Assembly: GCA_977006965.1 (NCBI GenBank)
Contig: OZ345371.1
Coordinates: 310,001 to 374,000 of the forward strand
Direction: 5' to 3'
Length of the DNA: 64,000 nucleotides
Origin: Phymatolithon calcareum
Lineage: Eukaryota; Rhodophyta; Florideophyceae; Hapalidiales
Shown here: positions 23,680 through 34,062 of the stretch, piece by piece
How the letters are laid out: each line of letters starts with the position of its first letter
How positions within the stretch are numbered: position 1 is the stretch's first letter
Made by a program: the position numbers and the translations under genes
The notes under the pieces: generated by a model
Database searches by the model: none
Seen by the model: the letters and a program-made list of their open reading frames with translations, nothing else
Told to the model about the DNA's origin: nothing

Positions 23680-23990
23680 TCAGTTCAGACACGAGCGCGA
23701 ACTTTCGCGGAGATGAGGATGGATATGATCGTCAATAATATCGCAGACGTCGAAGTTTGCGGGAAGAAGAAGGACCGGGCGATGGCCGGGAATCGGCGAC
23801 CTTAGCTGGGTCTTCGACCTTGGAATAAACGCACGAAAGGGAAAGGGAAACTTGAGTTCGATTGCCTCCATGTTGACTTGCATACGAAGGGTGCGAACAA
23901 GAAGGGAGGAAAGAGCTCCAAATCCGCGCGGCCGAAAGGACTGTCAAGCGTACATACGCGTGCTTGATGCAAGCAGTCGAGGAAAATCCA
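23680..23990 (-). pseudogene. endonuclease N-terminal scrap of a LINE
   Basis: The minus-strand frame carries VNMEAIELKFPF and RAFIPRS, which resembles the VELEMRIP and HLFLSPN segment of the I-like endonuclease at 53250-53400. It leads toward the endonuclease block of the neighbouring A copy. It may be the first half of that copy's endonuclease or an independent scrap. Confidence 0.35.
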
Positions 23991-24104
23991 AAGAACTCTC
24001 ATTTTCCTTTACTCAGAAGAAACCAAGTACCTTATATCCTGCAACCGAAGTGTAAAAAAACGCATAGACACACGAGAGACACGTGCCCATATGGCCCAAC
24101 AGAT

Positions 24105-24490
24105 CACCTTATACGAGCGAGTAGAGAAGAAATAACTAAGGTATGGAAAAGGAAGAAGAAGGTAGATCAATGAAGATTCCTATTGAAGGCAAGCTGCCAG
24201 GGATCCTTTAAATAGGAGAAAGAACAACACGTTTAAGGTACCTAAGGTTGACATTCATCCGAGCACCCCTTGGAGAAAATCAGTATTGGGTGCCTACTCT
24301 GGGATTACCGCAGTGATCGAACTAGTCGCCTTACAAAGTACTCTAGCGTCGTCGAAGATGAGTACAGAAATTGAGTTTGAGTGCAAGAGACTGACAGGAG
24401 CTCTTGTTGGTAGAGAATTACGAATGAAGAACATTATGATTAGCCAGAGGACTTTAGCTTAGAGAATATAGCAAGAGCTACCACTTTATT
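24105..24490 (+). mobile_element. LINE family A C-terminal scrap
   Basis: Starting at the segment encoding REEITKVWKRKKK, the sequence follows the end of family A ORF2 in the plus direction, with stops and small indels, and reaches the last codons near 24440. A degraded 3' tail ends around 24490. It shows the unbroken target (GAGTACAGAAATTGAG) of the solo LTR at 12252. Confidence 0.75.
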
Positions 24491-24504
24491 CTTGTGGTTC
24501 GATA

Positions 24505-25235
24505 CTGCACAGAAGCCGGAGCCGCTCGATCCTTCCACGTGCCGTACCAACGAAAACTTGGAAGAAGAAAGTTCTTTCTACTTCTTTGATAGCTTCTTGT
24601 AGTTCTGAGGTCCACAGTGTAAGATGGATAGCGCATTCCCACTATAGTTGGATCAGCGACTTGTAGATACGTACGGCTTTCAGGATGTTTAGCCCCCGAA
24701 TGAATACTCCAAGTGGCTTCAGTTGATCAGGGCCCATCTGCGATGATACTAAAATGCTTTGGTGTGCAACCAACTCAATTGCCTCTGTGATATCAAAGTA
24801 CTCACCCAGCATTGATTTTCTCAACAATGGCGCTCAATTATATCTGTCTCAGACATCTCAGCTGTGTCGTTCTGTCCCTTCAACAGAGGATCCTTGGTAG
24901 TTTCGTCGATTCAATGGGGATCATAACTGATATTCCTTTTTTTTCCTGTGCCCATACTTCGATTATTTCTCTGCTTCGGTTCTTCTTCGATACTGCTACC
25001 TGTTCCATTTTTTGAAAGGCTTTCTCAAGCCGTCAAATTCCTTTACACATTCATCGTTCTTCGTTGGTTCCATTATGATTTCCTCTCTGCCAGAATATTC
25101 TTCTCTCTCTTCGAGGCGCTTCGTATGCCGTAGCAGGCGCAAGAAGAATCTTTCCGCTTGACTCTTCTTCTCATCTCTGGAGGTTCTAGTCTACATAGGC
25201 CTATCATTCGGCAGCGCCGGTGCTCTTGCATAGTT
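24505..25235 (-). mobile_element. chimeric LINE fragment, A joined to C
   Basis: On the minus strand the first part (about 25235-24727) follows a family A C-terminal segment (GLCRLEPPEMRRR onward) with large erosion. At about 24720 the sequence switches to family C (24720-24505), matching 14520-14735 closely, including the LTPWT-type connector. A ends and C begins in the same orientation without a 3' tail between them. That implies template switching, recombination or nested deletion. Confidence 0.65.
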
Positions 25236-25239
25236 TCCG

Positions 25240-25450
25240 AAAATATGAGGAGCACCTCGGAAGATATGAACTGACTCAAGAGGAGATTAATATCACTGAA
25301 AAAGCTCTCGACTGGTTACTTTTCTTCTCCATCGTCTTTGAGGACGACATGGGATAGACAACGCGCCAATAGAGCTGCAACCCTGAGCCTCGTAACAAAT
25401 CTGACCAGTGGACCCCCAAGCTTTTCCCTCCACCCTTTTTCTGGGGGAAG
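25240..25450 (+). mobile_element. LINE family B ORF2 end and 3' tail start
   Basis: The plus-strand reading gives LGRYELTQEEINITEKALD and the last codons before a TAG at about 25355, then the B tail with CAAGCTTTTCCCTCC. It matches 21650-21800. The tail stops short of its AATAAA end and continues into unrelated sequence. Confidence 0.75.
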
Positions 25451-25584
25451 AAGAAGTGGGAGATTTCATTTAGTAGTTGCCAGCACATCTTCTTCTGCCG
25501 GGGAGGGTTTTTACGCGAGCACACAGGATGAATCCGTTGCAGGAGCATCGCAGAGGTCCCCTTGGAAGTTGAACAAACATTCCT

Positions 25585-25690
25585 CAGGCAAAGACTAGAC
25601 CCTGTATTAGGGACCAGGCGATAAACTAGAATGAACAAGTTATGAAAATCTGCTCCGTACAGTCTTAGGAGTGCTGCTGAGGACTCTTAG
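25585..25690 (+). mobile_element. LINE family C 3' tail scrap
   Basis: This stretch has GGGACCAGGCGATA followed by the C-tail region, matching the reverse complement of 13860-13960. The terminal fold is degraded. It shows that family C tails inserted in both orientations nearby. Confidence 0.65.
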
Positions 25691-26171
25691 TTAAACAAAC
25701 TGTTGCTTCAAAAAAAATCTGCAGCCAAGTGTTTGGACCGTTGTCCAGAGGAAGGACAGAGAGACATCGCCTTCTGTGTTGAATCCAAGCTCCCAACATA
25801 AGACTGGAAATCCTTACTTTCACGATGCTGCGGAGGACAAGGGCCAAAGAAATGAGGTATTTAGAAAAGCCACCTGAAAGCAGTTGCAGTATACAAGGAA
25901 CAAAATTGTCGCGATGGAAGACAAAGGACCGATTGTTGAAGAAGTCAAACACATTCAAACAAAAAATTCAGCGGAAACGCTTCGATCAAACAATGTTCGT
26001 ATTGAATTGAAGGGGAAAGGAGAATCGCGTACGACAGGACAAGAGAGCTGCGAGTAAACCCCAAGCACCCTTAGGGTAAGCACAGACTACTACCGCTTCA
26101 CTATATCCATGACAGATTTCAGTAGATATCTACAACCAGCATGCACTAAAATTGGAAAACAAAAGTTCAAC
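25691..26171. other. unassigned spacer
   Basis: Short frames only, with no recognised domain. The right end is the left flank of a very short family A insertion. Confidence 0.35.
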
Positions 26172-26177
26172 AGTATA

Positions 26178-26268
26178 GTAGAGAGATGAGTATGGAAAAC
26201 AGATAGATGCTACCTTGTTACTCAAATTGAGGCTTTGGGAGCTTTTAAAATAAATCAACATATATCCC
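26178..26268 (+). mobile_element. 91-bp family A insertion
   Basis: This is only the last 91 bp of family A, covering the end of the tail (GTTACTCAAATTGAGGC, GGGAGCTTTTAAAATAAATC, ATATATCCC). It is flanked by the 6-bp direct repeat AGTATA at 26172-26177 and 26269-26274. It contains essentially the terminal fold and nothing coding, so it is an extreme 5' truncation. Confidence 0.75.
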
Positions 26269-26274
26269 AGTATA

Positions 26275-26840
26275 TAGAAATTCTGGAATGCAAGTTGACA
26301 GGATATGTCTTGAAAGGAGACAACAGACTGGACATCAAGAAACCCCTAAAGGAGCTTTTGCTATTCAGCATGACATTATCGACTAAACAGAAAAGGAAGA
26401 AGGTCCGCTTTGAAGCCAAGACAGGAGAAGTTCAGGTTAGATCCCGCAAGACACGACGTCTATTAGCGGGGACGCCCACAGCGATAGGAGATAGGGTGGT
26501 CTGGGATCCAAACTTTTCCCGCTACACAACAGAATGTAGCAAATGAGGAAGCCTTGCCCTTATATTCGTAAGAATGTGAGTCTTCAATAATAATTCGAAC
26601 GCTCTACATAGGAGATGAATTGCCATGACGGTCTGAGAAACATGAAAATTGATGCACCTGTGAATCCAAGGGCATCCATGACGTTGTCAGTGTGAGTGTA
26701 GTGCCGGTTTGCGTTCAGTTTGGAATTTAGGAGTAGCTTTTCTTGGTCATGAACCGGTGCTCCCAACCACGTGGAGCGGGCTACAGGCCTTAAGTATAGT
26801 AAAACGATCTAATAATAGCACGACAGGAACCTGCCTATGG
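26275..26840. other. unassigned spacer
   Basis: A frame across 26275-26546 is open and rich in basic residues, but its upstream part comes from the A tail and no family motif was recognised. The rest is AT-rich. Confidence 0.35.
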
Positions 26841-27540
26841 AAGAATAGCATACACAAAGGATGATTCATCTCGGGCCATGAAAAGCCTCGATTTCATCGC
26901 ATGCCAGAAGATCTTGTTGTGATGACAAAGGGAATAAAACTGGAGAGAAAACGTATACAGAAAGATAAAGCTTAAGAGTTCGCATAAAATCTGAGGTCTA
27001 GCATCCAAATATGAGAAACTGATGCAGCTGATAATCACGCCTTCATTGCAGCACAGATAGGGCAAATAAATGAATCTTCGCTTGAGTATTCGGACAGCTT
27101 GCACGTCAAGCAATTGTAAAGGATCAAGACTCTGCGGGCCAATGTCATCGGCTTTTCGGCAGACTAAAGAATCTCGTAGTACACAAAAGCACATTTGCGT
27201 TTACGAAAATCTGTGGAATTCATGTATCCGTTCTTACGCCTCTTCCTTCATCTCGCCTATCGTTCGAGAGATTTGGGCAGCATGCGGTTTTAGGCTCCGT
27301 AAGTCATCAAAGCATTATCGAGTCGAATCATGGCACTTGGGAAATCTCTGTCCTGGGCACTCTGCCCTCGTTAGTGATTGGACTTACGGAAATTATGGGT
27401 GACGATTAACACCCTTCTCAGTTGAGTGACTTCGTGAATTCTTGCTGCTTTCTTCCACGATTCGGAGCCGTAGAAGAGAGTTAACATTACGAAGGCAAGG
27501 GAAAACGTACCTCTTGTCTATGAGTCAAAATGCCTGACAT
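26841..27540 (-). pseudogene. possible RT-like remnant of another LINE lineage
   Basis: On the minus strand, at about 27520-27430, the translation LFYGSESWKKAARIHEV resembles the post-RT motif of many LINEs (a YGSE.W core). It is followed by LRRVLIVTHNFRKS, then stops. Further on, LVCRKADDIGPQSLDPL matches the motif shared with 13559 and 36638. The stretch is heavily eroded and the assignment rests on one short motif. Confidence 0.3.
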
Positions 27541-28093
27541 AGACTGGTGTGCAGTTTTTCCATTGGTGAGTATTCTATGTCTTCAAAGTACTCAGTGCAA
27601 ACGAGCAGGGTTCTGTACGACAGTGGTGCTGTGCCAGTCAAACCATCACTGCAGTTGTAGTTTTTGCAACTATTGGTGTGCTTCATGGCTGAGAGTCCTC
27701 AGCACCTGGAGGAATCGGTCTGTACGTTGGCGGGCGTCAGAAATTTCCGTCCACTGGTGGTGCAGATGAACCTGAAATAGAAGTTCCTCTCTCCGTCATT
27801 CGCGTAGCTCGTGTTCGCGCTCTGGATGTGCTTTTCAAAGAGCAAGTGCACAGATTTGTTTTACCGTCTCTCGGTGCTCGCAGCTGGTCTTAGCAGAAAT
27901 GCCCAAACGCAGAGCTGGGTAGATTATCATAAGTATACCGTAAAGCCTTCGCTGTCTCCAGAACATCACTTTCGTATAGTTTCCCCTCCCAGAGATAGAT
28001 AGGACAATATAGCACGCGCTGATGTACGGAACGCAGATCACGAAATCAAAACCATGAACGGGAAAACGCAGAGAAGCGACAAAAGCGTAGAGC
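27541..28093. other. unassigned spacer
   Basis: No family motif was seen. Frames on both strands are short or lack ATG. Confidence 0.35.
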
Positions 28094-28351
28094 CTAAAGT
28101 TGCAAAACGGAAACATGACAATAAAGCAAAACAGTACATAGTATAACCGTATATATAGAAGGGGAAGGAGAAATATAACATTTTGAAAGGTGCCAGGCCG
28201 TTTTCCGCGCGTTGTTGCAATACAGCTCGAGACCGATATCTGCCCTATGCGAGACGGCCTCATATACCGCCATCCCGAGTTGCTTGCCCAGTGTATCACG
28301 CTGAGTGGATAAGTTGACGACACCCAATTCGTTGAGGCACCGGAGCGCCAT
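28094..28351 (-). CDS. hypothetical small ORF, possible first exon
   Basis: This 85-codon frame starts with ATG at 28351 in a favourable context (CACCATGG). The first 55 residues (MALRCLNELGVVNLSTQRDT onward) look like an ordinary soluble protein, while the last 25 become hydrophobic, as read-through into an intron or spacer might. No domain was recognised, no clear splice donor was found and there is no second copy. It could be chance. Confidence 0.2.
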   Translation of the reverse strand: MALRCLNELGVVNLSTQRDTLGKQLGMAVYEAVSHRADIGLELYCNNARKTAWHLSKCYISPSPSIYTVILCTVLLYCHVSVLQL

Positions 28352-28477
28352 GGGTGAGCTTTACGACATCCGAGTCTTTCTTGCCGCGCGAGGAACCCGG
28401 CGAGCTGGAGAGAAGTACGTAAGGTTCTGTAGTGTTTCCATTTCGAATGGAGGACGCAATTGTTGGATTTCTATGTA

Positions 28478-28990
28478 ATGCACAAAAATGCTATTTTCGG
28501 CCGTACAGCAATGCGAATGCAGTGCGTAATTTTATTCAGCAACTTCCATTGCTCATTGCATTGTGACATGGAAATAAAAACTACTGTAGGTGTTTGTCTG
28601 ATTCACATTATGGGTGCGATATATGGGACTGTTTCGGGAATATTTCAAGCACTTTTACTGGTGCTATCGAGTAGTAAAGCGGCGAAGAGGAGTCTTGAAT
28701 CAAGAGAAGCGATCATAAATCCACCATTCTGGCGCTGTAGCTTAGGCTTTTTATTCTTGTACAGTCGTCTCAAAGAACATGCTGCTGTGGACAAATGCAG
28801 CCTGCGAGGACAATGTTATTTACGAGAAAGGGAAGACGATCAACCTTTCTATTCCCGGTTCCGATCAGCTCTGCTCTGTCCTAATTGTGTACTTTGTAGA
28901 GGTTACCCATATTTTACTCGCTCATGTGCAAGGTGCCACCAGGAGAAACAGTGGTCACATCAAACGATAACCGCCTTTGACTCTGGATAA
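28478..28990 (+). CDS. hypothetical ORF with Cys pairs
   Basis: A 170-codon frame from ATG 28478. A hydrophobic stretch (about residues 25-65) is followed by a basic region and a C-terminal cluster, CPNCVLCRG then SCARCHQ, that might bind zinc. I do not recognise it. It is moderately long for a chance frame, but nothing else supports expression. It lies 260 bp upstream of the zinc-finger gene on the same strand. Confidence 0.2.
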   Translation: MHKNAIFGRTAMRMQCVILFSNFHCSLHCDMEIKTTVGVCLIHIMGAIYGTVSGIFQALLLVLSSSKAAKRSLESREAIINPPFWRCSLGFLFLYSRLKEHAAVDKCSLRGQCYLREREDDQPFYSRFRSALLCPNCVLCRGYPYFTRSCARCHQEKQWSHQTITAFDSG

Positions 28991-29250
28991 AATCTGTCAC
29001 GGGTCTGTGCAGTTTTCCGTTTATCACACGCGACTAACTACCTGTTCCCTCACTTTCCACGGAGCTATAAACTAAGTGATCCTCCGCTTCTTAGCACATC
29101 GACATCGCCTGGACGTCGCACACTTCTGTTTTTATCCACTTCGAAGTATCACTGTGACTCTTGCTATCAAAATTCAAACGGCTTTCGTGAAACCTGCAAA
29201 TCCCTGACGATTATCTCTGACCCTGGTTGTTCACGGCGTCCAGCACCGCC

Positions 29251-29718
29251 ATGCGTCCTGCGACTACTCAACAACCGAATAAGATGAGCTTAAAATATAT
29301 CGTTGACAATCAGCCACCGAATTCCTCATCCCGCCACACACAGAACGCGAGCAGCAGCTCGATGCGCAAGCCTAAGTCAGAAGGTAAACGTCAACGTGGC
29401 GAAGTCCTCCAAGGCCAAGGAAACTTGAATACCCATATTAGCAGCGGCCATGAAGTCAAGAAGCTGCACGTGTGCCAGCATTGTGGCATGAGTTTTGGAT
29501 TCAGCTGGAACCGGAATAGTCACATCCGTCGCGTTCATGAAAATCATCGCCCTTACACTTGCAAAGAGTGCAAGAAAGCTTTTGTCACGAGCTACGAATT
29601 GAACCGGCACAAGAGTGGAGTCCATTTCATATGTCGACATTGCAAGAGAAGATTTAGGTCGTCCAGTGAGCAGAAGGAGCACTTATGTGACGGAACAGTT
29701 GGACCCAGTGGACGCTGA
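29251..29718 (+). CDS. C2H2 zinc-finger protein, 155 aa
   Basis: The ATG at 29251 is the first in frame. After a Ser/Lys-rich N-terminus (MSLKYIVDNQ at residues 12-21) come a degenerate first finger (GNLNTHISSGH) and three C2H2-type units. These are CQHCGMSFGFSWNRNSHIRR, CKECKKAFVTSYELNRHKSG and CRHCKRRFRSSSEQKEHLC (the last ends H-x-C). Linkers such as RVHENHRPYTC are of the DNA-binding type, so a nuclear sequence-specific DNA binder is likely. It ends VGPSGR then stop. It is a paralogue of the minus-strand locus at 33332-34062. A decayed extra finger follows the stop, so this form may be truncated. Confidence 0.65.
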   Translation: MRPATTQQPNKMSLKYIVDNQPPNSSSRHTQNASSSSMRKPKSEGKRQRGEVLQGQGNLNTHISSGHEVKKLHVCQHCGMSFGFSWNRNSHIRRVHENHRPYTCKECKKAFVTSYELNRHKSGVHFICRHCKRRFRSSSEQKEHLCDGTVGPSGR

Positions 29719-29734
29719 GAGCTACTGAAGGAGC

Positions 29735-29815
29735 CTATCCCATACAGAACTTGTAAGAAGACTTTTACGCAACGCTATGACCTGATACGATATGCACGTC
29801 TTGTCCAAATTTAGA
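29735..29815 (+). pseudogene. decayed zinc finger after the stop
   Basis: Just downstream of the 29251-29718 stop, a frame reads YRTCKKTFTQRYDLIRYARL. This matches the CGSCGKLFAQRYDMNRHIKL finger of the 33-kb paralogue, with the first Cys and a His lost. It suggests that this locus once held more fingers or a second partial copy, now broken. Confidence 0.55.
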
Positions 29816-30991
29816 CCCTTAAGTAAGATACAGGACTAGACTGAATTGTTTGCTATTCATTTGGAAAACGTTTGTGCTCTGGTGTTTCGATTAAACACAG
29901 GCGTATTTACATATTACTTCGAAATACGTTTAGCTTCAGCAACAGTACACTAGAGTTGTTCGTCTTCAATAATTCTCGAAATACTATTCTAGAATATCGG
30001 AGATTGAAAAAATAAGGAAGCAATGTAACTTTCACTAACCGTTAACTGTGTGTCCCTTGTATGGCACAGTAGTCTAGTTGTTCCATCGACAGTGTATCGC
30101 CATCTGGTGCATTCTCTGTACATAGGCTACTTAAGCAAAGCAACTTCTTCAAGATAGAGAGCGAAAAGAATCCCAAGAACTACAGGCTCAATCATTATCT
30201 TGCCCCAACTTTGATCACAACACCGTCGGTCTAAATCAAAATAAACTCATTTGATGACGATGACCAGAGATGGTGAGCGGTACGAACTCGTCAAACTGAG
30301 TTGCGGCTCGCATGTCAACTTAATTAAGAGCTGTGATATACGATGAACAGATGCGGAGGCTCCGGGAGCCTCATCACCTCGGCTGTGTATAGACTGATTG
30401 TTGATCCTGAGGCAATGTGGTTTTTCCAAAAACGCTGCTGCCAATAACTCCATCATAGTGGTCCATTGCTTTTTCATGACTTGCTTGGTCGCCAGGGCTT
30501 CATTTGTGACTCACAATAGCTTCTGCTTCACTTCTGCTTGAAAAATCATGGACAACGATTTCATACGCACGTATAAAGTTTAACTGTACGTATTCGACCC
30601 TACAGGATCATTACGTGATCCGACATCACAGTATGATCACTTGGACAGCATTCTTGAGCCACTTCCGGGAAATAAACCGTCCGCAGAGATCTGAATCTTG
30701 TGGCTGCGTAGTTTTTTGCGAGAACAACCATGCCGTGATATGTTCTTGGCCATCTATTTTTACTCCTCTGTTTCAAAAATCAATGTGCAGAACGGTTCCG
30801 TTTATGGACAAAGTTTATGTACAGAGAACCACATTCTATTGAAAGCGCACTGGTCCATGGGCTTTTGAGTGTACTATTGAAGGCGCGCACAAAAGTGTTT
30901 ATCGCTATTCTGCTCTAACGAACTTCATGATTTTCCAGTTCTCGCTGGTTTGAGATCCACGGCAGGTCATAGCACACTCTGACGAGGCGCG
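29816..30991. other. unassigned 1.2 kb
   Basis: AT-rich, with short frames on both strands and no recognised domain or repeat. Confidence 0.4.
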
Positions 30992-31249
30992 TTATTTTCG
31001 GATGCCGATCCTCAGGCTCATAGAATCACCATCTCTCAAAGCTCCATGATGGAGAGGCGTATGAAAAAGATGATTTGGCAGCTCAACGTACTCTCCGGAC
31101 ATATTCAGAACAACGGGAACAAATACTAACGGTGCTCCTTTGCCCGAAATTTCCTGGTTGCCGTCGTCCAAGTTTAGCCCCTGGCGATAGCTGTCGTATC
31201 TATAAGCATACAGAGCGGGCTCTTGATGCAATCCGCACAGTCCGCGCAT
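30992..31249 (-). CDS. hypothetical ORF, possible last exon
   Basis: An 85-codon frame from ATG 31249 on the minus strand, with a balanced protein-like composition (NQEISGKGAPLVFVPVVLN, then LPNHLFHTPLHHG and SMSLRIGIRK). I do not recognise a family. Upstream on the same strand another open stretch (CLNDDIAICNCG) is separated from it by sequence with GTGAGC donors and pyrimidine-CAG acceptors. One pairing, a donor at GGTTGTGAGC and an acceptor at TGGCAG, keeps the frame. The split-gene idea is an inference only. Confidence 0.25.
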   Translation of the reverse strand: MRGLCGLHQEPALYAYRYDSYRQGLNLDDGNQEISGKGAPLVFVPVVLNMSGEYVELPNHLFHTPLHHGALRDGDSMSLRIGIRK

Positions 31250-32544
31250 AGCTGCCAGAGACGAATTTATATGTTCTGGAAGAAGAGTACTACATGATTT
31301 TAAACGGGAAAGTATTCAGGCTCCATGCTCACCTCCTTGTGAACTGCTCACAACCACAGTTGCAAATTGCAATATCATCGTTCAAGCACCGTTGGATCTC
31401 TTCTTTTGATTCCTTCTGTGCTTTAGAAGGAGCAGGCTCATACGGGTATCAAAAAGGTCTGCGTGGAAGCAACGAAATGAATTTCGTCCCAAACTATTCT
31501 ATATGATATCGTCTATAGAACAGAGCGAACGGTGACTTTCAATGGACACACCTGAATTCGACGGGGTCCGCATCAATCTCCTACGTATTACATAACCTGC
31601 TCCTCACGGTCCATCTCGACATTCAGATGGTTCGGTATGAAGCTTTTTGCATTCACAAATATCAGCACAGTTTTCAAACCTTTGAAGTGCAGCTCTCGCA
31701 CGGAAGCATCTTCAGGTCTTTCTGGGAGCTGGACGCTCACAAGAATCTCCGCACAGGTACTGTACAGTACAGTATTTTCGAAACAGTGGGCTTAACTTTG
31801 ATAATTCTTATGAATTCAAGCAGTCATACTCAGATTACCGCCATTCGAAACGGGCATGTTTCCGCGCTGCCGTCCACACGTTTTAACTTTCTAAACATCC
31901 GCTGGGAAAGATTGAGTTTAATTGAGACGCCGTGAGTGGGACTGAGCCAAGCACAGTTTTTCTTGAATTCAAAATGAAGCTTCGAAAAGAGGGGGCCAGA
32001 ATGGACATCGTCAGCTTCAATCTCACTACTCCTTGTCATATCGCTGTGCTCCAGAGTTTCTGCTCATGTGCTCAAATGACGTAATCTTCGGTGGTTATTA
32101 GGCCCAAAATACATTTGGAAACAGTGGCTCAGCCTTTAGACTAAGTTTGCTGCGAGATCAAAGGTTCTAATACTGTACAGTACTTGCATTTGGTTCCTCA
32201 CTTGGAGTCACTCAGTTCCGTTGATTTTTGAAGCAGATTATGGTCGTTTGGCCAATAATTTGACATTATTTGTACTAGCTATTCTTCCGTTCCTTAAATC
32301 TTAATTTAGCCCCACCGCGCTTTATAGGCCGCCCGTCACCAATTCGCCGTGTGCTGAGTATTTTATGGTACCTGTTCTATTGCACGCTCTAGTGTGCATC
32401 TGCCTCTAAAACAATTTGCTGACGATGCAGAATGGACTCCTTCGAATCTCCTCAAATTGACGTTTCAGTACTGAACGGGTCTAAAAACTGTTTTCTTGAA
32501 GCATTGTGCGTGTCCCTCATGCGGAGATAGACTATTGTAGAGTA
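31250..32544. other. unassigned 1.3 kb
   Basis: Apart from the possible upstream exon at about 31340-31430 (minus), no domain, repeat or RNA gene was recognised. Confidence 0.4.
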
Positions 32545-32620
32545 GCATTGGGGAATATTTGAAGTTCCCAAAGACTCAACTTGGAGCAACGGGGCCGGGT
32601 TGGCACTGGAAAAAGGCATT
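32545..32620 (-). mobile_element. eroded family A 3' terminus
   Basis: The sequence GGGGAATATTTGAAG, then TCCCAAAGACTCAACTTGG and GCAACGGGGC, mirrors the minus-strand family A terminus (GGGATATATGTTG, then CTCAATTTGAG and CAGGGC), with a small deletion of the ATTTATTTTAA part. It is short, so this is a cautious call. Confidence 0.45.
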
Positions 32621-33331
32621 AGAACAATGCATGCTGGAAACCCTGTGATTTCTCTAAGCTGTTGGACCTGAAAATCACCGAAAGACGACACCCCCAATTT
32701 AGATTACAAGCCCAGTCAGACATTACGTAAAGCATCCGCTTGATACAAGCCGTTTTCTTTCTTTAGGCACCCGTACTTTGTATCTCGTACGTAATGACCA
32801 GCCTTTTCACAACATGGTCTGGGAGATTTTGGCGAATGTGTTTATTCTTTGGGGTTATGGACATGCCATCTAAGAGGTTAAATTGTCTTCGCGTTTTGTT
32901 TACTTCAAAGTAAACTCCAGTATGCGGAACATTAGATGAATAGTGACAAGAAACTCCTATCGGCGCTCAAGACAAACAGTGTAACAGCAAAAGTATAGCG
33001 CAGGATGTGTCACCAAAGGGACATTCTCGTCGCACCTTCAATGTTTCAAGCCGCTATATACTCAAGTTGATATTTTTTGTCGAGCATCGACAGTGCGAGT
33101 GTTTTCCCGCAGAACTTCTACTGTGCATTGCCCGGTTCAACATCAACGGGCAACAGGGACTGGAGCAGTTTGCATTCCATCTCACTCTCTCTGGACATAC
33201 GTACATCCAACCCTTGAAAGTCCCACATTGAGCACAGACTATATTTATTTAATATCTGTATCTCGCGCTAGTTGTGTCACAAAAATTTGAAAGACACAAA
33301 GCACAGACTCAAAGGACAAGGACATTTTCCC
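32621..33331. other. unassigned spacer
   Basis: No domain or repeat recognised between the A scrap and the zinc-finger locus. Confidence 0.35.
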
Positions 33332-34062
33332 TCAACGTCGACTGGGTCCAGCGCTTGCATAGTGTGTGTTAGTGGTGTGCATCTCAAGCTCATTCAGGGA
33401 ACGAAATGTAAGGTCGCATTTCAGACACTTCAGATGGAGTAATTTTATATGACGGTTCATGTCGTAGCGCTGGGCAAAGAGCTTCCCACATGAACCGCAT
33501 GTGAACGGGCGCAGGCGCTCATGAACGCGACGGATGTGGCTGTTTAAATTCCATTTAAAGCCAAAATAGTTCCCGCAAAGCTTACATTCGAACGGCCTCT
33601 TGCCTTGGTGCACAGTAATTTTATGGCCTTGCAAGTGCCCCCTGCTCTGAAATGTGGAACCACAGTCAAGACATTTGAACGGACGTTTCCGCATACGACT
33701 GTGTTCACGTTCTGACTTGTCTTGCTGATCTGGACCCTCTGCAAACTTGACCGTACGTTCGTTAGAAGGCCCGCTGGCACGTTCTGGAATTTTCCGCTCC
33801 TTAGAAATCGACTGGGAAGATTGATTGCGTCTGCGGAGATTGCAGTCGTGTTCCTGCATTATTGACCAAGAATTGAACGACTTTGCGTCAGCACAGATAA
33901 TCCGGAAACAAGAGTCCATACAAGAAAGTCGGATAGGAAACTTGCCTGGGCATTGTGACGGTCGAGATCAGAACGAGATTTCAACGTGAGATGGCATATC
34001 GCGCAGAAATGCAGTTTTGAATCGGTGCATCTGTCACTATTGAGAAGATTAGCTACACGCAT
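33332..34062 (-). pseudogene. C2H2 zinc-finger gene with a frame break
   Basis: ATG 34062 (MRVANLLNSDR) leads to a finger CAICHLTLKSRSDLDRH. At about 33967 a one-base frame change, or a short intron (CAG then GCAAGT), joins it to the frame of 33919-33332. That frame has CADAKSFNSWSIMQEHDC, a basic linker, and C2H2 units CLDCGSTFQSRGHLQGHKI, CKLCGNYFGFKWNLNSHIRR, CGSCGKLFAQRYDMNRHIKL and CLKCDLTFRSLNELEMHTT. Linkers include VHERLRPFTC. It ends SAGPSRR then stop, as the 29-kb paralogue ends VGPSGR. A nuclear DNA-binding role is likely for the family; whether this copy is functional depends on the break. Confidence 0.6.
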
